From Pseudomonas fragi (lineage in GTDB: Bacteria; Pseudomonadota; Gammaproteobacteria; Pseudomonadales; Pseudomonadaceae), in NCBI RefSeq assembly GCF_025426255.1, contig NZ_CP104861.1:5007001-5071000 (forward strand): 64,000 nt of DNA, written 5' to 3'. Below the pieces are notes generated by a model. It was not told where the DNA came from. It saw only the letters and a list, made by a program, of their open reading frames with translations, and did no database searches. Below, piece by piece: positions 1 through 9,088 of the stretch. The first letter of the stretch is position 1. Every line of letters starts with the position of its first letter. The position numbers and the translations under genes were made by a program.

Positions 1-278
1 AAACGCTCACGCTCACCCAGATAAGCCGCAACGCGGTCCCACAGTGCATCGAACTTGTCGGCCGGGAACTTGCGGTTGATCGGGCCCCAGGCGATTGCGT
101 CCTGAGTGGTCGGCTCTTCAACAATGAAGCGGTCAGCTGGTGAACGGCCGGTACGATGGCCGGTTTTGACAACCAGTGCGCCATTGTCGGCAAGCTCGCC
201 CTCACCACGGCTCAGGGCTTCTTTGACCAGATCGTCGATGCTCAGATCGGTGTACACGGCGTTATTAGCTTGCGTCAT
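1..278 (-). CDS. pckA: Phosphoenolpyruvate carboxykinase (ATP), N-terminal part, cut by window edge
   Basis: The first 92 residues are visible on the minus strand, starting at the ATG at 278 (MTQANNAVYTDLS). The stretch GALVVKTGHRTGRSPADRF, followed by AWGPINRKFPADKFDALW, is the typical N-terminus of ATP-dependent PEP carboxykinase. That enzyme converts oxaloacetate and ATP to PEP in gluconeogenesis. The nucleotide-binding and catalytic parts lie outside the window, so integrity cannot be judged. The 179 bases upstream separate it from hslO, which reads in the same direction. Confidence 0.93.
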   Translation of the reverse strand, partial: MTQANNAVYTDLSIDDLVKEALSRGEGELADNGALVVKTGHRTGRSPADRFIVEEPTTQDAIAWGPINRKFPADKFDALWDRVAAYLGERER

Positions 279-457
279 GAGGTTCCCCGTCGGCCATTGG
301 CCGATTGCGCCAAACGTTTTGTAGTAGAAAAGTTTGCACTACTACCGCGAAAAAAGTGGGCCGGATTATGCCAGAAAACCCCAAAAAGAGTAGGGCCCAC
401 CTGTCAGAACCGCGCAAGAACGGGTTTTGACAGGCGTTTTACCTAAGCTGAATCGTT

Positions 458-1360
458 TTAGTGCTGAGTGCCTGAAGGTGATTTAACACCCGCGCCAGCG
501 AACAATTGATCGACATCAGCGGCATCAAACAGGTAGCGCTCGTTACAAAATTGACAGTCAATTTCGATATGGCCGCCATGTTCGGTAACCAAAGCCAGCG
601 CATCTTCATGCCCCAGACTGGTCAATGCATTACCTGAACGCTCACGCGAACAGCTGCACTTGAATTCAATGACCTGGTTATCAAACAAGCGCACTGTTTC
701 TTCGTGATACAGGCGATGCAGGATGGTTTCGTTGTCCAACCCCAGCAACTCTTCAGCCTTGAGCGTATCGCCCAGCATCAGCAACTTGTCCCAGCTGTCG
801 ACACGTTCTTCTTCATCCTTGACCACGTCAGCAGGCAACTGCTGCAAGAACATGCCACGCGCACGCTTGCCATCGGCGACAAGCCAAAAGCGGGTCGGCA
901 CTTGCTCAGACATCACGAAGTAGTTGGTGAAGCAGTCAGCCAGCGTTTCGCCGTTCAGATCCACAATGCCCTGATAGCGTTTGCCAACTGTAGGATCAAT
1001 GGTAATGGCCAGTACGCCGTTAGGCAGCAGGTCAGCCAGAGTGGCGTCCGGGGCAATGCTGTCAGCGTCAAAACGAGCCAGGCCGCGTATTTCACGGTCG
1101 CTGGTGCATTCGATCATCAACAGGGGCACCGGGCCTTCGGAACGTGCCTGCAGGCTCAGCAAACCATCGATTTTCTGGTTGCCTACCAGCAACGCAGCGG
1201 CAGCCATCAACTCGCCCAACAACTGCTGGACCGGCTGCGGATAGGCGTGCTTGGCCAACACATCAGCGTAGCTGTGCTCCAGCGAGGCCAGTTCGCCGCG
1301 AGCATCGCTGGTGTCGAACATAAAACGTTGTGTGGAATCGGTTTTGAGTAAGTCGGACAT
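458..1360 (-). CDS. hslO: Redox-regulated chaperone Hsp33
   Basis: 300-residue Hsp33. The four zinc-binding cysteines of the C-terminal redox switch are present: C235 and C237 (CSC), then C269 and C272 (CQFC). The family uses this cluster to sense oxidants: disulfide formation releases zinc and activates a holdase that protects unfolding cytoplasmic proteins. An upstream in-frame ATG at 1387 would add nine residues. I chose 1360 (MSDLLKTDSTQR) because known Pseudomonas Hsp33 proteins begin MSDL; neither start has a strong ribosome-binding site. It lies downstream of hslR on the same strand, the usual heat-shock pairing. Length is normal for the family. Confidence 0.95.
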   Translation of the reverse strand: MSDLLKTDSTQRFMFDTSDARGELASLEHSYADVLAKHAYPQPVQQLLGELMAAAALLVGNQKIDGLLSLQARSEGPVPLLMIECTSDREIRGLARFDADSIAPDATLADLLPNGVLAITIDPTVGKRYQGIVDLNGETLADCFTNYFVMSEQVPTRFWLVADGKRARGMFLQQLPADVVKDEEERVDSWDKLLMLGDTLKAEELLGLDNETILHRLYHEETVRLFDNQVIEFKCSCSRERSGNALTSLGHEDALALVTEHGGHIEIDCQFCNERYLFDAADVDQLFAGAGVKSPSGTQH

Positions 1361-1505
1361 AAGAATAGAGTTCTGAATTGGTGACAAAATGTGTACGAGT
1401 CTTTCAATGTCGTGCAGGTCTGATGACCCTATATGGCGCCATGCATGGACTATTACAAGTTATGCACTCGCGGACTCGACGTACGGTTTGTGAGTATTGA
1501 TCAGC

Positions 1506-1913
1506 TCACTCGGCACCACTGGCATCATGAAACTGGTGCAGTTGGCGCCTTTGTTTCTTGGTCGGCTTGCCATCAGTACTGATGCCCATGGCCCCGGATT
1601 TGCGCATGGCAGCTGCTTTCTCGCGCTTGGCGATGCTTTGTTCGGTTTCGGCGTAGAGTAATTGAGCTTCCGGCGCGCCACGGCGCACGACTGACAGCGC
1701 TTTGACTTCCACAGTGCGTTCTTCAAGGCCTATACGTATTTGCAGTTCATCGCCCAAGCGGGGCTCTTTGCTCGGTTTGCAGCGCTCACCACGGCAATGC
1801 ACCTTGCCGCTTTCAATGGCCGCTTTGGCCAACGCACGGGTTTTGTAAAAACGCGCTGCCCAGAGCCACTTGTCCAGGCGAACCTTGTCGTCCTCTTCCT
1901 GCTTTTGTGCCAC
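1506..1913 (-). CDS. hslR: S4-domain RNA-binding heat-shock protein Hsp15
   Basis: 135-residue protein with an S4 RNA-binding domain at about residues 11-70 (VRLDKWLWAARFYKTR, then the GKVHCRGERCKPSKEPRLGD segment) and a very basic C-terminal tail. Hsp15 of Escherichia coli binds free 50S subunits carrying a stalled nascent chain and helps recycle them. The gene precedes hslO by about 145 bases on the same strand, consistent with the hslR-hslO heat-shock cluster. A sequence resembling a heat-shock promoter was not found with confidence. Confidence 0.93.
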   Translation of the reverse strand: MAQKQEEDDKVRLDKWLWAARFYKTRALAKAAIESGKVHCRGERCKPSKEPRLGDELQIRIGLEERTVEVKALSVVRRGAPEAQLLYAETEQSIAKREKAAAMRKSGAMGISTDGKPTKKQRRQLHQFHDASGAE

Positions 1914-2148
1914 TGGAATTCCTCTTCACTGAAATAGTCAGAACTGTACTACTACTTGCGATGAACAACTGAAGCAATCGGCCCGATAGAATGCCTGCCT
2001 GCTGAACAGCGTACACGCAGATAACTGTCGCCATTTGCCGGATATTCTGCGTGAATACCGTTTGTAGACTGCCAAATCGGCATCGCCGATTGTTTTACCT
2101 GCAGGGTTCCTCCTGCGGCCTGAATACGTTAATCGCTGGTTACTTATA

Positions 2149-2631
2149 TTGAAGACTTTTGATCACTTGACCGTTGTCGGTCTGCGCGAGTGGGTGGCGC
2201 TTCCCGATTTGGGAGTCGCGGGCCTGCGGGCGAAAATCGACACCGGTGCCAGTACCTCCAGCTTGCACGCCTCCGAAATCGAGCCATTTGTGCGCGACGG
2301 TGTCGAGTGGGTACGTTTCAATGCCCATTTGGGCACACTGGTACAACTGCGTCACCGCCGCTGTGAAGCTCCCTTGGTGGCCATTAAAACCATCAAAAGC
2401 TCCAACGGCCACACCCAGGTTCGCTATGTGATCCGCACTGGCCTGGCGCTGGGTGACCGGGTCTGGCAGGTCGAATTCACCCTCGCCTGCCGCAAATCGA
2501 TGCGTTACCGCTTATTGCTGGGCTCAAAAGCCCTGATTGACGGCCAACTGGTCGTCAATCCTGAACATAAATATGTTCAAGACAAGCCGGTGTTCCCGGT
2601 CACTACTACCTCTGCCACAGGTGTTGCATGA
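2149..2631 (+). CDS. rimB: RimB-like retropepsin-type aspartic protease (ATP-dependent zinc protease family)
   Basis: 160-residue protein with the aspartic-protease signature DTGAS at residues 31-35, the mark of the small retropepsin-like family often named ATP-dependent zinc protease. In Pseudomonas fluorescens the RimB protease acts with RimK in a cycle that adds and trims glutamates on the tail of ribosomal protein S6. The start is TTG at 2149 (KTFDHLTVVGLREW follows), which agrees with family N-termini although no clear Shine-Dalgarno sequence precedes it. Its stop overlaps the rimK start (ATGA at 2628-2631), so the two are translationally coupled. I see no candidate rimA gene directly upstream. 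Confidence 0.88.
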   Translation: MKTFDHLTVVGLREWVALPDLGVAGLRAKIDTGASTSSLHASEIEPFVRDGVEWVRFNAHLGTLVQLRHRRCEAPLVAIKTIKSSNGHTQVRYVIRTGLALGDRVWQVEFTLACRKSMRYRLLLGSKALIDGQLVVNPEHKYVQDKPVFPVTTTSATGVA

Positions 2632-3533
2632 AGATCGCTGTGCTGTCGCGTAACCCGCGTCTGTATTCCACTCGTCGTCTGGTTGAAGCCGGTACCGAAC
2701 GAGGCCATGAAATGGTAGTGATCGATACCCTGCGCGCCTATATGAACATTGCCAGTCATAAGCCGCAGATTCACTATCGCGGCAAGCCGCTGGAAGGCTT
2801 CGATGCGGTGATTCCGCGCATTGGTGCGTCGGTTACATTCTACGGCTGCGCGGTACTGCGCCAGTTTGAAATGATGGGGGTTTTCCCGCTCAACGAATCG
2901 GTGGCGATTGCCCGTTCGCGGGACAAACTGCGCTCGCTGCAACTGCTGTCGCGGCGTGGCCTGGGTTTGCCGGTGACCGGCTTTGCCCACTCTCCGGATG
3001 ATATTCCCGACCTGATCGAAATGGTCAACGGCGCGCCGCTGGTGATCAAAGTGCTGGAAGGCACCCAGGGTATTGGCGTGGTGCTGTGTGAAACCGCCAC
3101 CGCTGCAGAGTCGGTGATTGAGGCCTTTATGGGGCTCAAGCAAAACATCATGGTGCAGGAATACATCAAGGAAGCCGGCGGTGCCGATATTCGTTGTTTC
3201 GTGGTCGGGGACAAGGTGATCGCGGCCATGAAACGTCAGGCCAAACCGGGCGAGTTCCGTTCCAACCTGCACCGTGGCGGCAGCGCCAGCCTGATCAAAA
3301 TTACACCGGAAGAGCGCATGACCGCCATTCGTGCGGCCAAGGTCATGGGACTGAGCGTGGCAGGGGTCGATATCTTGCGCTCCAACCACGGCCCGTTGGT
3401 GCTGGAGGTCAACTCTTCACCTGGGCTGGAAGGCATTGAAACCACCACAGGCAAGGATGTGGCCGGGATCATCATTCAGCATCTGGAGAAAAACAGCAGC
3501 CCGCATATGACGCGGACCAAGGGCAAGGGTTAA
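2628..3533 (+). CDS. rimK: Ribosomal protein S6 glutamate ligase RimK
   Basis: 301-residue ATP-grasp enzyme that adds glutamates to the C-terminus of ribosomal protein S6. Visible family features are the N-terminal MKIAVLSRNPRLYSTRRLVE, the IPRIGASVTFYG segment, the ATP-grasp lysine region VIKVLEGTQGIGV and the metal-binding end VLEVNSSPGLEGIE. The length matches the family. It overlaps rimB by four bases. In pseudomonads this modification affects ribosome composition and the switch between motile and attached life, as known from other species. A paired REP repeat follows the stop. Confidence 0.95.
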   Translation: MKIAVLSRNPRLYSTRRLVEAGTERGHEMVVIDTLRAYMNIASHKPQIHYRGKPLEGFDAVIPRIGASVTFYGCAVLRQFEMMGVFPLNESVAIARSRDKLRSLQLLSRRGLGLPVTGFAHSPDDIPDLIEMVNGAPLVIKVLEGTQGIGVVLCETATAAESVIEAFMGLKQNIMVQEYIKEAGGADIRCFVVGDKVIAAMKRQAKPGEFRSNLHRGGSASLIKITPEERMTAIRAAKVMGLSVAGVDILRSNHGPLVLEVNSSPGLEGIETTTGKDVAGIIIQHLEKNSSPHMTRTKGKG

Positions 3534-3541
3534 GTACCTTT

Positions 3542-3652
3542 GTAGCCGCTGCCGCAGGCTGCGATGGGCAGCGGCAGCGGCTAGCGACCCCGCTTTTCAT
3601 GTCAAAAGCGAAGGTCCTGCGGCCCTTATCGCAGCCTTCGGCAGCGGCTACA
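3542..3652. repeat. Paired REP-type inverted repeat (family A)
   Basis: Two facing copies of the unit GTAGCCGCTGCCG(A/C)AGGCTGCGAT, one direct and one inverted, fill the gap between the convergent rimK and envZ ends. The same unit recurs at 16524, 17771, 21042 and 42100. Such pairs can act as weak bidirectional transcription stops or protect mRNA 3' ends. Confidence 0.85.
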
Positions 3653-3656
3653 GGGC

Positions 3657-4970
3657 CTAAACCGCCCCTCTTGGCAACATCAGCCCCAGCGGCAGGCGTA
3701 CACGAGCTTCCAGCCCGCCGCCGCTGCGGTTGCGCAATTCGACATTGCCGCCATGCATGGAGGCAATCCGCTTGACGATAGCCAGGCCCAGGCCCGTACC
3801 TTTGCCGCCACGGGCACGGTCGCCGCGAATAAACGGATTGAAGATATCTTCAAGCTCCGAAGGGTCAATCCCCGCTCCCCTGTCCATCACGCTCAGTACC
3901 ACGTACGGCGCGCTGACGTCTCCGGACACATAAGCCGCAACCTCAACGTCTTCGCCCGCATGGTGCAGAGCATTGCCGATCAGGTTGTTGAGCAGGCGTT
4001 TCATCGATACCCGGCGCAACGCAAACGGCTGGATCGGCTGCAAACGCAAGCGAACCTGCTCACCGTTCTGGTTGTAGGGCGCCACGACTTCACGGATCAA
4101 TTCACACAGGTCAACTTCTTCGACCGGCTCATCACGTCCATCACGGATGAAGGCCAGGAACTGATCGAGGATCGCATCCATGTCTTCGATGTCACGCACC
4201 ATATCGTCCGAAAGATCGCTGTGGTTGCCCATCAGCTCCAGAGACAGACGCAAACGGGTCAGCGGGGTCCGCAGGTCATGGGACACGCCCGCAAGCATCA
4301 GCTCACGCTCACGGCCTGCCTGCTCGACGTCTTCAGCCATTTGATTGAAGGCACTATAGACCTCGGTCATTTCGCTGGGCGTGTCACTAATGGGCAAGCG
4401 CACACTGCGCCCCTGCCCCAGCTGACGTGCCGCATACACCAGACGCTTGAGCGGCTGATTGAGCTGGCTGACGAAAATCCAGGCCGATGCAGTGGATAGC
4501 AAGCCAATCGCCAGGAACCAACCCAGCACATTCCAGATTTTCTGCCCGCGAAGCGGGTGCGGGTATAACGGCACTTTCAGCCAGCCTTCACCCAGGCTCG
4601 GGGCACGCACCCACAGCGCAGGAGACGTGTGCATCCGCAAGCGAACTTCGGTATCAGGCCCAAGCTCAGCCTGCATCTGACGTTGGTAGATTTCACTGTA
4701 GGGCCAGTGTTGCTCACCCTCGGGCACACCGCCGCCCACGACACGCACCAGATCGACGGCATCGATAATCTTGTTACGGTTTTCTTCATCAGCGGCCCAA
4801 TAGGCGCGCAGGGTCAGTGCCACACCGTGGCTGTATTGGCGATCGACCAATACGTCCTCGTTCATGAGCAGATAAACCAGCGTCAGGGCCTTGGAAAACA
4901 GAACGACAATCAGGACGAGCCAGAGAGTGCGCGAGAAAAAACTTTGGGGAAACCAGAGAGGGGTTTTCAT
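3657..4970 (-). CDS. envZ: Osmolarity sensor histidine kinase EnvZ
   Basis: 437-residue inner-membrane kinase. Transmembrane segments lie at about 14-34 and 146-168, enclosing a periplasmic sensor domain, followed by a HAMP domain. The phosphoacceptor H231 sits in GVSHDLRTPLTRLRL. The C-terminal ATPase has the N box (LLNNLIGNALHHA), G1 (DRGAGID) and G2 (GKGTGLGLAIV) motifs. It should phosphorylate OmpR, encoded immediately upstream on the same strand, to control outer-membrane porins. The 114-base gap between ompR and envZ is longer than in enteric bacteria, where the genes overlap. Confidence 0.92.
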   Translation of the reverse strand: MKTPLWFPQSFFSRTLWLVLIVVLFSKALTLVYLLMNEDVLVDRQYSHGVALTLRAYWAADEENRNKIIDAVDLVRVVGGGVPEGEQHWPYSEIYQRQMQAELGPDTEVRLRMHTSPALWVRAPSLGEGWLKVPLYPHPLRGQKIWNVLGWFLAIGLLSTASAWIFVSQLNQPLKRLVYAARQLGQGRSVRLPISDTPSEMTEVYSAFNQMAEDVEQAGRERELMLAGVSHDLRTPLTRLRLSLELMGNHSDLSDDMVRDIEDMDAILDQFLAFIRDGRDEPVEEVDLCELIREVVAPYNQNGEQVRLRLQPIQPFALRRVSMKRLLNNLIGNALHHAGEDVEVAAYVSGDVSAPYVVLSVMDRGAGIDPSELEDIFNPFIRGDRARGGKGTGLGLAIVKRIASMHGGNVELRNRSGGGLEARVRLPLGLMLPRGAV

Positions 4971-5084
4971 AGACAGCCGCTTTTACACTTTGCAGGAACG
5001 AGCCCTGAGACCCGCAAAAAAAGTATCGCGAGCCGATCAGGTCCCCGAAGGGCACCTGCATGGCTCGCTCCTACAAATGAGCGA

Positions 5085-5825
5085 TTACTTGGTCGCGTTA
5101 CCATCGGGCACGAACACATAACCTACGCCCCAGACGGTCTGGATATAACGCGGTTTGGACGGGTCCGGCTCGATCATGCGACGCAAACGGGAAATCTGGA
5201 CGTCGATTGAACGCTCCAGCGCATCCCACTCACGACCACGGGCCAGGTTCATCAGCTTGTCGCGGGTCAATGGTTCACGAGCATGCATGACCAGGGCTTT
5301 AAGCACTGCAAACTCACCCGTGGTGAGCATGTGAACTTCATCGCCACGCTTAAGCTCGCGAGTCGCCAGGGACAGCTCGTAATCACCGAACGTCACGCTT
5401 TCGTCTTCGCTGCCCGGCGCACCCGGCACCGGAGCCGCTTGGCGGCGCAGCACGGCACGCACCCGCGCCATCAGCTCATCGGGGTTGAACGGTTTGGCCA
5501 GGTAATCATCGGCGCCCAGTTCCAGGCCCTTGATACGGCTCAGCTCGTCGCCCTTGGCGGTCAGCATGATGATTGGCACCCGATTGCCTGCTGCACGCAG
5601 ACGGCGGCAGGCTGACAAGCCGTCTTCGCCAGGCAGCATCAAATCCAATACCACCAGGTTAAATACCTCACGAGCCAGCAAACGATCCATTTGCTCGACG
5701 TTCGGCACAGCACGGGCGCGATAGCCCTTGCTGACGAAGAAACGTTCCAGCAGGCTGCTCAGCCCAGGATCGTCATCAACGATGAGAATTTTTTCGCCTT
5801 CAGCCGTTTGTGCAATGCTGCTCAT
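5085..5825 (-). CDS. ompR: Response regulator OmpR
   Basis: 246-residue regulator. The receiver domain has the acidic pair D17/D18, phosphoacceptor D61 (VVLDLMLPGEDG) and K111 (YLAKPF). The C-terminal winged helix ends in RYIQTVWGVGYVFVPDG, typical of OmpR itself. It is the first gene of the ompR-envZ operon. The start at 5825 (MSSIAQTAEGEKILIVDDD) leaves about 360 bases to the divergent tex gene. Confidence 0.95.
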   Translation of the reverse strand: MSSIAQTAEGEKILIVDDDPGLSSLLERFFVSKGYRARAVPNVEQMDRLLAREVFNLVVLDLMLPGEDGLSACRRLRAAGNRVPIIMLTAKGDELSRIKGLELGADDYLAKPFNPDELMARVRAVLRRQAAPVPGAPGSEDESVTFGDYELSLATRELKRGDEVHMLTTGEFAVLKALVMHAREPLTRDKLMNLARGREWDALERSIDVQISRLRRMIEPDPSKPRYIQTVWGVGYVFVPDGNATK

Positions 5826-6183
5826 TAGATGCTCCTGTGATCTCGGCGCGCATTATGGCTTAGCCGCTGTGATACGCATGGTGTGCATTGTTAGCAGATT
5901 TTTCCTGCATAAACAGCAGACCCGTCAATGAGGCCGTAGCGCGCAGTGCCCTGAATCCGGGAACGCTGGTTATAATGCGCCGCCTTTTGTGTCAGGCAAC
6001 CACGAATTTTCAAAGGTTGTGGCAGGATTTATTTTTTCAGCGCCTGCCGTAATTTGCTGATTTCACGGGTCAACAGGCTGCCCTTTTGGCCCAGGTAGCG
6101 GCGCCCTCCGGGCCGCTCAACCAGCCTCGCAAGCCTTCAAGCCCGGGCCTGCGAGCCTGCATCACAATTTGTCAGGTGGTTTT
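5826..6183. promoter_or_regulatory. Divergent intergenic region between ompR and tex, with candidate tex promoter
   Basis: 358 bases without a gene. A TATAAT hexamer at 5971-5976 on the plus strand is a good -10 candidate for tex; no matching strong -35 is evident. A short inverted repeat (AACCAC ... GGTTGT) follows near 5999-6021. A clear ribosome-binding site, AGGTGG, lies just before the tex ATG at 6184. Confidence 0.4.
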
Positions 6184-8505
6184 ATGGACAGCATCAACAG
6201 CCGCATCGCCGAAGAACTTGGCGTGCGCCCGCAGCAGGTCGAAGCGGCCGTCGCTCTTCTGGATGAAGGCTCCACCGTGCCCTTCATCTCTCGCTACCGC
6301 AAGGAAGTGACCGGCAGCCTGGATGACACCCAATTACGTCATCTGGAAGAACGCCTGCGCTATCTGCGCGAACTCGACGAACGGCGTCTGAGCATCCTCG
6401 CCAGCATCGAAGAACAAGGCAAGCTGACCCCGGAACTGGCCCGCGACATCAAACTCGCCGAGACCAAAACCCGCCTCGAAGACTTGTACCTGCCGTACAA
6501 GCAAAAGCGCCGCACCAAGGGCCAGATCGCCCTGGAAGCAGGCCTGGGCGAACTGGCAGATGGCCTGTTCAACGACCCGACACTCAATCCCGAAACCGAA
6601 GCGGCCCGTTTTGTCGACACTGAAAAAGGTGTGGCAGACGTCAAGGCAGCCCTCGATGGCGCCAAGTACATCCTCATGGAGCGCTTCGCAGAAGACGCCA
6701 GCTTGTTGGATAAACTGCGCAGCTTCCTCAAGCACGAAGCCATCCTCAGCGCCCGCGTGATTGCTGGCAAAGAAGAGGAAGGCGCCAAGTTCCGCGACTA
6801 CTTCGAACACGACGAGCCGCTCAAAAGCATGCCGTCGCACCGTGCTCTGGCGATTTTCCGGGGCCGCAACGAAGGTATCCTCAGCTCGTCGCTCAAAGTC
6901 GGTGAAGAATTGCCCGGCACACTGCACCCCGGCGAGATGATGATTGCCCAGCGCTTCGGCCTGGAAAATCAAAATCGCCCGGCGGACAAATGGTTGGGCG
7001 AAGTGGTGCGCTGGACCTGGAAGGTCAAGCTCTATACCCACCTCGAAACCGACTTGCTGGGTGAGCTGCGCGACGGTGCCGAAACCGAAGCGATCAACGT
7101 ATTCGCCCACAACCTGCACGACCTGCTGCTGGCTGCACCTGCTGGCCCGCGCGCCACCCTGGGTCTGGACCCGGGCCTGCGTACCGGCTGCAAAATTGCC
7201 GTGGTCGATGCCACCGGCAAGCTGCTGGAATACGCCACCGTGTACCCCCACGTGCCGCACAACAAATGGGACCAGACCATCTCGGTCATGGCCGCCCTGT
7301 GCGCCAAGCACTCGGTGGAGCTGATTGCCATCGGCAACGGTACTGCCAGCCGCGAAAGCGACAAGCTGGTCATCGATCTGATGAAGAAATACCCGGCCTT
7401 GAAAGTCACCAAGGTGATGGTCTCTGAAGCTGGCGCTTCGGTGTACTCGGCCTCGGAACTGGCGGCCAAGGAATTCCCGGATCTGGACGTTTCGATCCGT
7501 GGCGCAGTGTCGATTGCCCGCCGCCTGCAAGATCCACTGGCAGAACTGGTGAAAATCGATCCAAAGTCCATCGGTGTCGGCCAGTACCAGCATGACGTGT
7601 CCCAGCTCAAGCTGGCTCGCGGCCTGGACGCTGTGGTTGAAGACTGTGTAAACGCCGTGGGCGTGGATGTGAACACCGCCTCCGTGGCGCTGCTGGCACG
7701 TATTTCGGGCCTTAATGCCACGCTGGCACAAAATATCGTTAGCCATCGCGACGAAAACGGCGCGTTCAAAACCCGTGCGGCGTTGAAAAAAGTCAGCCGC
7801 CTGGGCGAAAAAACCTTCGAGCAAGCGGCAGGTTTCTTGCGCGTCATGAATGGCGACAACCCATTGGACAGCTCGGCGGTTCACCCCGAGGCCTACCCGC
7901 TGGTCAAGCGCATTGCTTCGGATACCGAGCGTGACATTCGCTCGCTGATCGGCGACGCCAGCTTCCTCAAGCGCCTTGATCCGAAGAAGTTCACCGACGA
8001 AACCTTCGGCCTGCCGACGGTCACCGACATTCTGCAAGAGCTGGAAAAACCAGGCCGCGACCCGCGTCCTGAGTTCAAGACCGCCGAGTTCCAGGAAGGC
8101 GTCGAAGACCTCAAGGACCTGCAACTGGGGATGATTCTGGAAGGTGTGGTGACCAACGTGACCAACTTTGGTGCTTTCGTCGATATCGGCGTGCATCAGG
8201 ACGGTCTGGTGCACATCTCGGCCTTGTCCGAGAAGTTCATCAAGGACCCGCGTGAAGCCGTGAAAGCCGGTGACGTGGTCAAGGTCAAGGTCATGGAAAT
8301 CGACATCCCGCGCAAACGCGTAGGCCTGTCGATGCGCATGAGCGACACCCCCGGCGAAAAAATCGACGGTGCTCGCGGTGCACGCCCGGGTTCCGCCCCG
8401 CGCCAGCAAAACACAGCACCACGCAAGGAAACGGTTGCCGCAGCGCCGAGCAATAATGCGATGGCCTCGCTGTTTGCCAACGCCAAACAGCTGAAGAAAC
8501 GCTAA
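6184..8505 (+). CDS. tex: Transcription accessory protein Tex (S1 RNA-binding)
   Basis: 773-residue Tex protein. In order there is an N-terminal helical Tex region (MDSINSRIAEELGVRPQQVE), a YqgF/RNase H-like domain at about 326-450 (LGLDPGLRTGCKIAVVDATG), a helix-hairpin-helix region at about 489-560, and an S1 domain at about 645-720 (EGVVTNVTNFGAFVDIG). Tex binds nucleic acids and influences transcription; its exact role remains loosely defined. I chose ATG 6184 because AGGTGG lies seven bases upstream; the TTG at 6169 would put that site inside the gene. Its stop overlaps the start of the downstream thioesterase by one base. Confidence 0.95.
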   Translation: MDSINSRIAEELGVRPQQVEAAVALLDEGSTVPFISRYRKEVTGSLDDTQLRHLEERLRYLRELDERRLSILASIEEQGKLTPELARDIKLAETKTRLEDLYLPYKQKRRTKGQIALEAGLGELADGLFNDPTLNPETEAARFVDTEKGVADVKAALDGAKYILMERFAEDASLLDKLRSFLKHEAILSARVIAGKEEEGAKFRDYFEHDEPLKSMPSHRALAIFRGRNEGILSSSLKVGEELPGTLHPGEMMIAQRFGLENQNRPADKWLGEVVRWTWKVKLYTHLETDLLGELRDGAETEAINVFAHNLHDLLLAAPAGPRATLGLDPGLRTGCKIAVVDATGKLLEYATVYPHVPHNKWDQTISVMAALCAKHSVELIAIGNGTASRESDKLVIDLMKKYPALKVTKVMVSEAGASVYSASELAAKEFPDLDVSIRGAVSIARRLQDPLAELVKIDPKSIGVGQYQHDVSQLKLARGLDAVVEDCVNAVGVDVNTASVALLARISGLNATLAQNIVSHRDENGAFKTRAALKKVSRLGEKTFEQAAGFLRVMNGDNPLDSSAVHPEAYPLVKRIASDTERDIRSLIGDASFLKRLDPKKFTDETFGLPTVTDILQELEKPGRDPRPEFKTAEFQEGVEDLKDLQLGMILEGVVTNVTNFGAFVDIGVHQDGLVHISALSEKFIKDPREAVKAGDVVKVKVMEIDIPRKRVGLSMRMSDTPGEKIDGARGARPGSAPRQQNTAPRKETVAAAPSNNAMASLFANAKQLKKR

Positions 8506-8888
8506 TGGCGCTCCCGGACGGCCTGACCCAAAGCGCTTTCAGCGAGTTGATCGGTTGCCGCGTGCAGTCGTTGGAAGACGGCGTGGCGCATGTGGCGCTG
8601 AGCCTGGAGCCGCAACTGCGCAACCGGGGCGGCAAGCTGCACGGTGGCGTGTTGTTCAGCCTGGTGGATATCAGCATGGGGCTGGCGTGCTCCAGCGCCC
8701 ATGGTTTTGATCAGCAGAGCGTGACCATCGAGTGCAAAATCAACTACATCCGCGCGGTGTCTGAAGGCGATGTGCTATGCATCGCCAAGGTCATTCACCC
8801 AGGGCGACGTACTCTGGTCGTCGAAGCAGAGGTGTTGCAGGGCGACAAACTGGTCGCAAAAGCACAAGGCACGTTCGCTGTCCTGTAG
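8505..8888 (+). CDS. PaaI-family hotdog thioesterase
   Basis: 127-residue single hotdog-fold protein. The motif LHGGVLFSLVDISMG at about residues 45-59 is the PaaI/4HBT signature that places acyl-CoA thioesters for hydrolysis. The substrate cannot be read from sequence; PaaI-type enzymes commonly act on aryl- or acyl-CoA esters. The TAATG overlap with tex implies translational coupling, although no functional link with Tex is known to me. Length is normal. Confidence 0.85.
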   Translation: MALPDGLTQSAFSELIGCRVQSLEDGVAHVALSLEPQLRNRGGKLHGGVLFSLVDISMGLACSSAHGFDQQSVTIECKINYIRAVSEGDVLCIAKVIHPGRRTLVVEAEVLQGDKLVAKAQGTFAVL

Positions 8889-8911
8889 CCGCCGCTGGGT
8901 CATTTGAGTTA

Positions 8912-8941
8912 ATTTCGGCATTGCTAACGCGGTGCCGAAAT
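8912..8941. terminator. Inverted repeat downstream of the thioesterase gene
   Basis: ATTTCGGCA (8912-8920) and its complement TGCCGAAAT (8933-8941) form a nine-base-pair stem with a 12-base loop between the thioesterase and gshA. No T-run follows, so termination is only inferred. Confidence 0.4.
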
Positions 8942-9088
8942 GCGCTTGGAGCGCTCAGGGGCCGAAACAGGGACGGGACCAAAGCACTATCAACAAAAGC
9001 CAGGCGACCACGCCGGTTTCAACTTCACCCTTGTAGACCGTCCTGACCACCCCCATATTGGGGCGACTGACGCGTGAAGGAATCCAAC

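Noticed and set aside
6334..8409. 691-codon antisense frame opposite tex
   Set aside because: It mirrors the codon bias of tex, as do similar long antisense frames opposite typA, thiI, glnA and glgP; no domains.
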